A stretch of 6,330 bases of DNA from Bacillota bacterium (GTDB taxonomy: Bacteria; Bacillota; Bacilli; Lactobacillales; Enterococcaceae). Position numbers and translations under genes: made by a program. This document shows positions 1 through 5,238 of this stretch, piece by piece (positions within the stretch are counted from its first letter, which is position 1; each line of letters starts with the position of its first letter). Location of the stretch: assembly GCA_023389005.1 (NCBI GenBank), contig JAEWFE010000292.1, positions 1 to 6,330 on the forward strand, given 5' to 3'. Below the pieces are notes generated by a model. It worked only from the letters and a program-made list of their open reading frames with translations, did no database searches and was not told where the DNA came from.

Positions 1-1
1 T

Positions 2-7
2 TCACCT
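2..7 (-). promoter_or_regulatory. Ribosome binding site for a gene just outside the window (probably tnpB)
   Basis: On the minus strand AGGTGA follows the tnpA stop codon by 5 bases and sits at the window edge. No start codon is visible, so the gene would begin within a few bases outside. By analogy with tandem IS605-type elements the expected product is TnpB, an RNA-guided nuclease. The identity is inference; the site itself is seen. Confidence 0.5.
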
Positions 8-12
8 GCTTT

Positions 13-417
13 CTATTTATGATTGTTTCCTTGATTTTGGATGTATTTCTTTATCACATCAATTGGTGCTCCACCAGTCGTCAACAGACAAAAACTTTTA
101 GACCAAAACATTTCTTTCCAAAGAAACGGTTTGACTCTTGGAAAATCACGTTTTATCAATCTTGAACTAGCGCTTTTATAGGCGTTGATGAATTTTGTCA
201 ATTCTGTTTTAGGGTGAGCTTTGAACAGAATATGAACGTGATCTTTATCATGATTCCACTCAACTAAAGTAATGTGATACGATTCTGAAATTCTTTCAAA
301 AGTTCCTTTAGCATAATCAGATATGTCATCATCTATCACTTGTCTACGATATTTAGTTACTAAAATAAGATGGTAATGAAGAAGGAATACTGAATGGTTA
401 TTTGTATCTAATTCCAT
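13..417 (-). CDS. tnpA: IS200/IS605-family transposase TnpA (Y1 HUH single-strand transposase)
   Basis: A complete 134-residue protein, the usual length for TnpA of this family. The metal-binding HUH motif is His60-Val-His62 in NHDKDHVHILFK. The catalytic tyrosine is most likely Tyr125 in IKKYIQNQG, after the family signature WSKSFCLLTTGGAP (residues 105-118). The N-terminal strand HYHLILVTKYRR is also typical. TnpA is a dimer that cuts and joins single-stranded DNA at subterminal hairpins, forming a circular intermediate without replication. No residue is missing, so the enzyme is probably active. The ATG is preceded only by a weak ribosome binding site (ATGAGTTGATATAAA), in keeping with the low translation seen for transposases of this group. 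A sigma-A promoter lies 30 bp upstream. The stop is followed within 5 bp by a strong ribosome binding site, presumably for tnpB. Confidence 0.95.
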   Translation of the reverse strand: MELDTNNHSVFLLHYHLILVTKYRRQVIDDDISDYAKGTFERISESYHITLVEWNHDKDHVHILFKAHPKTELTKFINAYKSASSRLIKRDFPRVKPFLWKEMFWSKSFCLLTTGGAPIDVIKKYIQNQGNNHK

Positions 418-446
418 TTTATATCAACTCATTTCTATATAGACTG

Positions 447-476
447 ATTATAACATAGAACGAAATAAAAAGACAA
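447..476 (-). promoter_or_regulatory. Sigma-A promoter of tnpA
   Basis: On the minus strand the -35 box is TTGTCT (471-476) and the -10 box is a perfect TATAAT (447-452), separated by 18 bp. The tnpA start codon is 30 bp downstream of the -10 box. The -35 box overlaps one arm of a perfect inverted repeat (472-490). Confidence 0.75.
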
Positions 477-490
477 TGTATTGTATTGTC
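472..490. repeat. Perfect 6-bp inverted repeat over the tnpA -35 box
   Basis: GACAAT (472-477) and ATTGTC (485-490) are exact reverse complements around a 7-base spacer. The left arm contains most of the -35 box of the tnpA promoter. It could be an operator, or one of the subterminal hairpins of the element's left end. Only the symmetry is seen; either function is inferred. Confidence 0.5.
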
Positions 491-525
491 GGTCTTCGAG
501 TTACCAACAGTAACCCTCATACCGA
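489..525 (-). repeat. Nested stem-loop in the IS left end
   Basis: Read on the minus strand, an outer 5-bp stem TCGGT/ACCGA (521-525 with 489-493) encloses an inner 7-bp stem GGGTTAC/GTAACTC (510-516 with 498-504) with the 5-base loop TGTTG. The one imperfect pair is G opposite T on the minus strand, a tolerated wobble, but A opposite C on the plus strand. This favours a structure formed by minus-strand single-stranded DNA or RNA. In IS200-type elements, left-end hairpins are recognised by TnpA and can also block read-in transcription from flanking genes. Confidence 0.55.
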
Positions 526-538
526 ATGGAATTCATCA

Positions 539-557
539 CCCACCTATAGATGATGGG
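539..557 (-). repeat. Second stem-loop in the IS left end
   Basis: On the minus strand CCCATC (552-557) pairs with GGTGGG (539-544) around a 7-base loop, with one G-T wobble. On the plus strand the same position would be an A-C mismatch. It lies about 20 bp inside the inferred tip near 577, where the TnpA recognition hairpin of the left end is expected. Confidence 0.5.
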
Positions 558-577
558 CGACTTCTGCCTGAATTAGG

Positions 578-1114
578 TTAAAAGAGTCAGATTCCAATGT
601 AGACAACCCTTTCGTCCAAAATTTTATTAAAGGCTTAAATAATAATGTGACAGTCCCTAAAAATGTAGCGACTCAATTAGCAAAAGAATTATCAAATGCC
701 GTTAGAAATAAATCAAAATTCGAGGTAAAAAGCGTCACCCAATCAAAACAAGATAGTAGTCGCTATCAAATTGTTTATAAAATACATGGCGTTAACTTCT
801 CTCGTGCGTTTGAACAAGGATTAACAAAATCTGCAGAAGAAATAAAAACCGAGCCGTCGCTGACAAGTAGTGAAACCCAACTTCAAACCGTACTTTCAAA
901 AAATATTACGAATTCTTTAAAAGAAGCAAAGTCAAAAAACAAAGCCACTGAAGCAAAACTCGTACTTAAAAAAGAATCAGGAAAGTGAGTAATTGAAAAT
1001 ACTGAAGAAAAATATCTCGTTGAACTATTTATGTCCTTTTGGTTCGGCGTAAATAATCAATTGTCACTCACCAAAGAAATGTCTATCATTGCGCAAAAAG
1101 TAGCCAATCAGTAA
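578..1114 (+). pseudogene. Remnant of a lipoprotein-like gene: 5' end lost at the IS junction, internal TGA in place of Trp
   Basis: An open frame runs from the IS junction without a start codon (LKESDSNVDNPFVQNFIKGL...) to TGA at 986-988. It continues in the same frame as VIENTEEKYLVELFMSFWFGVNN... to TAA at 1112-1114. Around the TGA the protein reads LVLKKESGK-stop-VIEN. A Trp (TGG) here would give GKWVIEN, a common C-terminal motif of small secreted lipoprotein domains (DUF5105/DUF4878-like), so a single TGG-to-TGA change is the simplest explanation. The visible part is hydrophilic and Lys/Ser-rich. A GTG at 647 could serve as a start for a 113-residue product, but it has no convincing ribosome binding site and lies inside the conserved-looking frame. 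The missing 5' part would have held a signal peptide and lipobox if the family guess is right. I do not recognise the exact family, and an alternative is a degraded mobile-element protein. Confidence 0.7.
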
Positions 1115-1119
1115 TATAA

Positions 1120-1140
1120 AAAATATTCTAATGATATTTT
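1120..1140. repeat. AT-only inverted repeat in the convergent intergenic gap
   Basis: AAAATAT (1120-1126) and ATATTTT (1134-1140) pair perfectly around a 7-base loop. The repeat lies 6 bp after the remnant gene's stop and 62 bp beyond the stop of the opposing membrane-protein gene. It might act as a weak bidirectional terminator, but the stem has no GC pair. The rest of the gap (1141-1201) holds the palindrome GTTTAAAC (1141-1148) and a bulged AT-rich hairpin (1166-1189), and nothing I can name. Confidence 0.3.
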
Positions 1141-1201
1141 GTTTAAACGGCATGACATAAACTGATATATTGTATATGAAATACATATAAGTTATGCATA
1201 T

Positions 1202-1666
1202 TTAATTTTGAATCATTTTATTCAACTGACCAAACTCTTTACCAATTTTAACGGTTAAAAAATAAATGGAAAAAGCAATCATCACAGTTTGATAATAGGC
1301 AGCATCGTTTTTTGTTTCGGAAAACAATTTATTAAAAAATAGATAGAAATACCATACAAAACAATTGAGCAAGTATATTGAAGGTAAACTAGCAATAATG
1401 AAATTAACTACTCCACTTTTACATTTATTGGCAAAAAAATATTTCAATAAACATAATACATAGTAAAATAAACCTAACGTAATCCCAAATAAAAACATCA
1501 GGTGGCTGAAATCCAAATATAACCATTCATCGAAAAAATCAATTACGGGTAAATAGGTCGTTAATGAAATGATAAATAATATCGTAAAAACCATCAATGC
1601 CAGACGGATTTTTTTGCGTTTACTTATTATTGTGTTGCTCGTCAAAGATTTCTTGTTGCGTAACAC
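1202..1666 (-). CDS. Small membrane protein of unknown function, four predicted transmembrane helices
   Basis: The product has 154 residues. A basic N-terminus (SKRKKIR, residues 15-21) is followed by hydrophobic segments at about 21-42, 55-78, 86-111 and 122-142, and by a short hydrophilic C-terminus. The positive N-terminus suggests both ends lie in the cytoplasm. I see no catalytic or binding motif and do not recognise the family. The start is GTG (1664-1666), inside the end of the deiminase gene. It is supported by GGAGGA at 1677-1682, ten bases upstream, a slightly long spacing. The next in-frame candidates (TTG at codon 8, ATG at codon 25) lack such a site, and the ATG would cut into the first helix. 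The 47-bp overlap implies co-transcription and probably translational coupling with the deiminase. A functional link between the two is inference only. Confidence 0.7.
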   Translation of the reverse strand: MLRNKKSLTSNTIISKRKKIRLALMVFTILFIISLTTYLPVIDFFDEWLYLDFSHLMFLFGITLGLFYYVLCLLKYFFANKCKSGVVNFIIASLPSIYLLNCFVWYFYLFFNKLFSETKNDAAYYQTVMIAFSIYFLTVKIGKEFGQLNKMIQN

Positions 1667-2762
1667 AATGGATCATTCCTCCGTTTTTATATAATTTAGA
1701 TACATCAATAGGGACAATTTGTTTATCTTGATACAATTCTTTCATGATATTTATCGCTACTTCATCATTTGAATCATTATATACCGGCAATAAAATTACT
1801 TCATTTGCAATGTAATAATTAAGATAAGAACCCTTATAAGATAAGCCTTTAACATTATTTTTCGTCATTGGTATTTCAATTATCTCATATTTATCACCTG
1901 CGGCATTGGTACTATTGGTTAATTTTTCATAATCCTCTGGCAAAATTTTTTCATATAGCTCTAAAAAATCATCTTCATAAACAGTCAAAAGCGTGTTTGC
2001 ATCATAAAAACGAGCAAAGCCATCGATATGCGCGTCGGTAATATCTTCGTCAGTGACACCTTCTAGCCAAATAAACCTTTTCGCACCTAGATACTTCCTC
2101 AAATATCCTTCTGCTTCTTTTTGAGTCATACCAGGATTGCGATTTTTACTAATGACAGAACTCTTAGTTGCAAGTAAGGTTCCATCCTCAGAAAGTTCAA
2201 CTGAGCCACCTTCCAATACAAAATCATCAATTGTTACTAACGACGTCTTTTCTTTTTTCGCTGCCTTGATAGGTAACTGATTATCATGATTATAAGGGGC
2301 TTTTTCTCCCCAACCATCAAAAAAGAAATCTAAAATAACACGTTTTCCCTTCTGATCATATGCAAAAATCGGACCTGTATCACGAATCCAAACATCATCG
2401 GTTTTAGCAATCAAAAATTCCACATTATCCAACGATATATGTTCAGAAGCTAGTTGCTCTTCAATATGCTTTTGCCAATCAGTATCATAGGCAACAATCT
2501 TCACCTTTTCACTTGGGGCTAATGCTTTGACCATTTCTATCCATACTGGTTCTATTGATTGAAAATATTTTTTTCCATAGGTATACGGATGCGGCCAAGT
2601 TAACCATGTAGCCGCGTGCTTTTGATTTTCAACGGGAAAGTGATACATTGCCTCCTCCTTTGGTGTTTGTTCATTTCGTCTCATAAAATAAATAGATATG
2701 CAGCCTATAAGTGTGACTGCCAATATTATTGAAATAATTATTTTCTTTTGAATATTTATCAC
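1620..2762 (-). CDS. Membrane-anchored or exported agmatine/peptidyl-arginine deiminase family protein
   Basis: Enzymes of this family (PF04371) hydrolyse a guanidino group, such as that of agmatine or arginine, to a ureido group and ammonia. Counting from the chosen GTG (380 residues), hydrophobic residues 8-26 form a signal peptide or anchor after Lys-Lys and before MRRNEQ. They contain LIGC, which fits a lipobox, but the residues after the Cys stay hydrophobic, so a plain anchor is as likely. The catalytic domain starts at about residue 40 (HFPVENQKHAATWLTWPH). Motifs in order: DDVWIRDTGP with Asp128, LEGGS with Glu184, DAHIDG with His245 and Asp247, and GGMIHC with the nucleophile Cys366. 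All key residues are present. Start choice is uncertain. The frame is open to an ATG at 2817-2819, but that codon lies in the loop of the yebC terminator and lacks a ribosome binding site. The GTG at 2760-2762 also has a poor site. The ATG at 2646-2648 has a perfect one but gives a protein without the anchor. The substrate cannot be told from sequence. Cytosolic AguA lacks such an N-terminus, so I give no symbol. Confidence 0.85.
   Translation of the reverse strand: MINIQKKIIISIILAVTLIGCISIYFMRRNEQTPKEEAMYHFPVENQKHAATWLTWPHPYTYGKKYFQSIEPVWIEMVKALAPSEKVKIVAYDTDWQKHIEEQLASEHISLDNVEFLIAKTDDVWIRDTGPIFAYDQKGKRVILDFFFDGWGEKAPYNHDNQLPIKAAKKEKTSLVTIDDFVLEGGSVELSEDGTLLATKSSVISKNRNPGMTQKEAEGYLRKYLGAKRFIWLEGVTDEDITDAHIDGFARFYDANTLLTVYEDDFLELYEKILPEDYEKLTNSTNAAGDKYEIIEIPMTKNNVKGLSYKGSYLNYYIANEVILLPVYNDSNDEVAINIMKELYQDKQIVPIDVSKLYKNGGMIHCVTQQEIFDEQHNNK
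1677..1682 (-). promoter_or_regulatory. Ribosome binding site of the small membrane protein, inside the deiminase gene
   Basis: GGAGGA lies ten bases before the GTG start at 1664-1666. It is also read as coding sequence for the Gly-Gly just before the catalytic Cys of the deiminase (NGGMIHC). Part of its conservation may therefore come from the protein, which makes the assignment less certain. Confidence 0.5.
2654..2661 (-). promoter_or_regulatory. Strong internal ribosome binding site in the deiminase gene
   Basis: AAAGGAGG stands five bases before the in-frame ATG at 2646-2648 (MYHFPVEN...), exactly where the conserved catalytic domain begins. It could start a 342-residue cytosolic form lacking the membrane segment. 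Alternatively it is chance sequence from the Lys-Glu-Glu codons of the linker. Confidence 0.45.
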
Positions 2763-2787
2763 CACTAACTTAATTTTATATACAACA

Positions 2788-2836
2788 AAACGAATATCTA
2801 AGTCATTCGCTTTATTCATTTCTTAGATATTCGTTT
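2788..2836 (-). terminator. Rho-independent terminator of yebC
   Basis: A perfect 15-bp stem (2788-2802 with 2822-2836; core ACGAATATCTAAG) encloses a 19-base loop, starting 19 bp after the yebC stop codon. On the minus strand the stem runs into TTTTGTTGT, a moderate U-tract. The plus-strand side is also T-rich. The loop holds the outermost ATG of the deiminase frame. No convincing promoter is visible after it. AT-rich sequence such as TATAAA near 2780 has no good -35 partner, so the deiminase may depend partly on read-through. Confidence 0.8.
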
Positions 2837-2855
2837 ATTCTTTTTTATGAGTATA

Positions 2856-3575
2856 TTATGCTTCTAAATCAACATTGTGATAAACAGATTGAACATCCTC
2901 TAAATCTTCTAAAACATCAAGCATTTTTTCAAATTTAGCTAAATCATCACCTGTTAATGTTACTTCATTTTGAGGAATCATTTGCATTTCAGCCACGCTA
3001 AAGTCAGTAATTCCTTTTTCTTTTAGCGCTTCTTGAATCGCATGGAAATCAGTTGGCTCACCATAAACCATGATTTGGCCGTCTTCAGCTTCAACATCAC
3101 GTACATCGATGTCTTTATCCATTAAATATTCTAAGATTTCATCGGTATCATCGCCTGCAAAACCAAATAATGCTGTATTATCAAACATGTAGCTAACCGC
3201 ACCAGTTACACCCATGTTTCCGCCGTTTTTACCAAAGGCAGCCCGCACATCTGCAGCTGTACGGTTGACATTATTGGTTAAAGTGTCCACGATGACCATT
3301 GAGCCATTTGGTCCAAAACCTTCATAGCGTAATTCTTGGTATTGTTCATCGCCGCCACCTTTTGCTTTTTCAATGGCACGGTCAATGATATGACGAGGAA
3401 CATTATAAGTTTTCGCTCTTTCAATAACGAAACGTAATTTTTGGTTAGAATGTGGGTCAGGTTCACCCGATTTTGCAGCTGCATAGATTTCGATACCAAA
3501 TTTTGCATAAATTCGGCTATTATTTGCATCTTTCGCCGTTTTCTTAGCGACGATATTTGCCCATTTACGACCCAT
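2856..3575 (-). CDS. yebC: YebC/PmpR/TACO1-family protein (YeeN-like subgroup)
   Basis: The product has 239 residues, full length for the family. The N-terminus MGRKWANIVAKKTAKD matches the YeeN-type subgroup rather than classical YebC (MAGHSKWANIKHRK). Other hallmarks are the KGGGDE loop, YEGFGPNGSM, TDNxNRT-like LTNNVNRTAADVR, GGNMG, the SYMFD strand, and the acidic C-terminus ending VYHNVD. The family was long described as DNA-binding transcriptional regulators. More recent work on YebC and mitochondrial TACO1 supports a ribosome-associated role in translating proline-rich stretches, which I regard as likelier here. It is a cytosolic three-domain protein. ATG 3573-3575 is preceded by GAAGTGA at a proper distance. 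It has its own promoter (3632-3660) and terminator (2788-2836), so it can be a single-gene unit downstream of the tmcAL-ClC-K-channel operon. Confidence 0.93.
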   Translation of the reverse strand: MGRKWANIVAKKTAKDANNSRIYAKFGIEIYAAAKSGEPDPHSNQKLRFVIERAKTYNVPRHIIDRAIEKAKGGGDEQYQELRYEGFGPNGSMVIVDTLTNNVNRTAADVRAAFGKNGGNMGVTGAVSYMFDNTALFGFAGDDTDEILEYLMDKDIDVRDVEAEDGQIMVYGEPTDFHAIQEALKEKGITDFSVAEMQMIPQNEVTLTGDDLAKFEKMLDVLEDLEDVQSVYHNVDLEA

Positions 3576-3611
3576 AATTTCACTTCGCTTTCTAATAGTT
3601 TCATTTCATAA

Positions 3612-3653
3612 ATACTTAAGGTCCAATCCATATTATACCGATATTGTAAGTAT
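3612..3653. repeat. Inverted repeat flanking the yebC -10 box
   Basis: ATACTTA (3612-3618) and TAAGTAT (3647-3653) are exact reverse complements separated by 28 bp and enclose the -10 box. This could be a pair of operator half-sites for a looping or dimeric regulator. A chance match in AT-rich DNA is also quite possible. Confidence 0.25.
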
Positions 3654-3660
3654 CTGTGAA
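3632..3660 (-). promoter_or_regulatory. Sigma-A promoter of yebC
   Basis: On the minus strand the -35 box is TTCACA (3655-3660, five of six consensus bases) and the -10 box is a perfect TATAAT (3632-3637), with the ideal 17-bp spacing. It begins 19 bp after the stop of the potassium-channel gene. No terminator is visible in between, so read-through from that operon is possible. The leader would be about 50 bases. Confidence 0.8.
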
Positions 3661-3679
3661 GTTTTTTTCATCAGTTTTT

Positions 3680-4021
3680 TCATTTTTTTAGATTTGATTT
3701 TTCTTCTTCATGATGTAGATGATTCATCTCTGTATAATAATTAACCAATACACCCGAAAGACAACCGAAAAAAATCAAACCATAAATAGTGAGAATTACA
3801 CTAATCATTCGACCTAAAAAAGTCGTTACAACAATATCCCCATATCCAAGCGTCGTTGCTGAAACAAAAGCGTACCATAAACCATCACCAAAAGATCTAA
3901 TAGATGGTTCAAGCCACTTGAATAAGAAAGCAGAGAAAAAGAGATACAAAATAAATGATAGGACAAACTTGCTAAAACCTGTAACACGGATGATTTTCCA
4001 AAGAATCTTTAAACGTTTCAT
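3680..4021 (-). CDS. Two-helix potassium-channel-like protein (ion channel family 2)
   Basis: The product has 113 residues: TM1 at about 16-37, pore helix 46-56, selectivity filter Thr57-Leu-Gly-Tyr-Gly-Asp62 and TM2 at about 69-93, followed by a short charged tail with HLHHEEEK. TLGYGD is the K+ filter signature (TVGYG variant), and four subunits would form one pore in the cytoplasmic membrane. There is no RCK/TrkA-N regulatory domain and no voltage sensor, so this is a minimal KcsA-like channel. Its ATG overlaps the TGA of the upstream ClC gene in an ATGA junction, with AAGGA ten bases before the start, so the two are translationally coupled. Pairing with a chloride transporter suggests joint K+/Cl- movement, for example in osmotic, acid or membrane-potential balance. 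That link is inference. Confidence 0.87.
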   Translation of the reverse strand: MKRLKILWKIIRVTGFSKFVLSFILYLFFSAFLFKWLEPSIRSFGDGLWYAFVSATTLGYGDIVVTTFLGRMISVILTIYGLIFFGCLSGVLVNYYTEMNHLHHEEEKSNLKK

Positions 4022-5238
4022 TTATTTACTGTCCTTCTTTGATTAATTTTTCGAATATATTTTGGTGTTTGTAACAATAAAGCAATGATTACAGCAAAAA
4101 CAAATAATTCTTTAGGGAAAAAGAAAGCTACAAATATACACCCTAACCATGTATTTTCAATCAGTAGTCCACATATAACATAACTAACTATTGCGACAAT
4201 AAAAACCGTATCTACTTGTGGAAATAATTTCGCCACAAAAAAAACCTGCAAAATACTGGCTAAAGTGATTGGAAAAATGTCTCCTCCAGTCCAGGTCGTG
4301 TACAAACAGATATCCAAAAACACTAATTTTCCTACAGATAAGAGTAATAAGCTCAATGCAGTTAATTGTGTAGCACTGATTGCCAAATTCGTCATTTCAT
4401 ATTGTCCTGAAAACATCAACTGAGGGATGAATAATACTACAATAAAAATAGCAAGACCGCCAAGTAACAATCTTGTTCGAAGGGATAAAGTAAATGCATT
4501 TAGATAAGTTTTTATGATGTTTTTTACTTTTTGATATATAAACGAAAATACATATCCATATGCAATAAGTATGGGTAAAAATACCAATTGTTGCATTTTA
4601 AAATGAACCGTGCCCATCTTTGTAATAAATGAAGGTTGATCGCTCAAGCGCATGAGTATGAAAAACAATCCCACACCATTGATAATATACAAGATATTTA
4701 ATATTTTTTTCTTCTTTAAATCCATTTTAAACGTATTTTCAGAATAAGATAATAAAAAACGTGTAGGATGCAAAAAATACTTCAATCGATGTTTCCAATT
4801 TTGTGAAAAAATTTGCTCATAATTTGCATAGATAAAACGCATTTTATCCGCCTGCCAAACTGAACATGCAATGACCGCCCCTAGTAAAGGTGCTTCTGGA
4901 CCTACCCCTGCTCCACTCATCAGAACAAGTAATGCCACAATTAAACTTCGCCAAAATTTATGATAAATTACTTTTTGGCTTGTTTTCATTTCCTTCATCG
5001 CATCATGTGTCGTAATGGGTAAATTTCCCCACCGCTTTTTCAATCTATACACAACAGCTGTACAGCCAAATACAACCAAAAACGTATAAAAAACACGTAA
5101 GAAAGGATTTGAAAACGAAACATGCCAAATTGCATGAGAAAAATTCCCTTCAAGCATAATAAATGTGTATGACATTAAACTAATCAGCGAACTTAAAAAT
5201 AATCCATAAACAAAAAGTACCATTTTTTTCAATTGCAT
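4018..5238 (-). CDS. Divergent ClC-family chloride channel/transporter-like membrane protein
   Basis: The product has 406 residues and many hydrophobic segments, about the size of a bacterial ClC core. Two regions recall ClC ion-pathway motifs: GAGVGPEAPLLGA (residues 109-121, in the place of GREGPxxxxGA, with Glu115 a candidate gating or proton glutamate) and WTGGDIFPITLAS (316-328, like GGxFxPxLxxG). The first ClC signature, GSGIP, is not recognisable. Residues 126-190 form a long basic, less hydrophobic stretch (KHRLKYFLHP, MDLKKKKI), an apparent cytoplasmic insertion that is odd for the family. There is no CBS domain. ATG 5236-5238 overlaps the end of tmcAL by 10 bp, with AAGGA close upstream at unusually short spacing. 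The next ATG (codon 6) has no site. Whether it is a channel or a Cl-/H+ exchanger cannot be decided. The family call is fairly safe, the substrate less so. Confidence 0.75.
   Translation of the reverse strand: MQLKKMVLFVYGLFLSSLISLMSYTFIMLEGNFSHAIWHVSFSNPFLRVFYTFLVVFGCTAVVYRLKKRWGNLPITTHDAMKEMKTSQKVIYHKFWRSLIVALLVLMSGAGVGPEAPLLGAVIACSVWQADKMRFIYANYEQIFSQNWKHRLKYFLHPTRFLLSYSENTFKMDLKKKKILNILYIINGVGLFFILMRLSDQPSFITKMGTVHFKMQQLVFLPILIAYGYVFSFIYQKVKNIIKTYLNAFTLSLRTRLLLGGLAIFIVVLFIPQLMFSGQYEMTNLAISATQLTALSLLLLSVGKLVFLDICLYTTWTGGDIFPITLASILQVFFVAKLFPQVDTVFIVAIVSYVICGLLIENTWLGCIFVAFFFPKELFVFAVIIALLLQTPKYIRKINQRRTVNK

Larger units (their letters stand above)
1..577 (-). mobile_element. IS200/IS605-family insertion sequence, left-end portion (continues beyond window start)
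   Basis: The segment holds an intact single-domain HUH transposase gene (tnpA), its promoter, and about 100 bp of hairpin-rich sequence upstream of it. This is the layout of an IS200/IS605 left end. These elements have no terminal inverted repeats and make no target duplication; they insert as single-stranded DNA 3' of a short T-rich target. Read on the minus strand, TTTTAAC (577-583) lies at the junction with the broken plus-strand gene, and TTTAA-like targets are known for this family, so I place the left tip near 577. The exact base is an inference. The right end is outside the window. A ribosome binding site directly after tnpA suggests a tandem tnpA-tnpB element and not a tnpA-only IS200. 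Confidence 0.8.

Noticed and set aside
489..577. TnpB guide RNA (omega RNA) on the plus strand
   Set aside because: Such RNAs lie at the right end, after tnpB. Here the segment is upstream of tnpA, and the wobble pairs favour the minus strand, so a left-end structure is the simpler reading.
647..649. GTG as the true start of an intact 113-residue gene
   Set aside because: The same frame is open back to the IS junction with protein-like sequence and no ribosome binding site precedes the GTG; a truncated remnant fits better.
1115..1201. Intrinsic terminators in the convergent gap
   Set aside because: The inverted repeats found are made almost only of A-T pairs and lack a GC-rich stem, so they are listed as a repeat and not as confident terminators.
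3278..3631. 117-codon open frame on the minus strand overlapping the start of yebC
   Set aside because: It is an out-of-frame shadow of yebC: its first part runs through the yebC promoter leader and the rest lies inside the well-recognised YebC coding sequence.
3789..4046. 85-codon plus-strand frame
   Set aside because: It is antisense to the potassium-channel gene, lacks a ribosome binding site and resembles no family; a shadow of the real gene.
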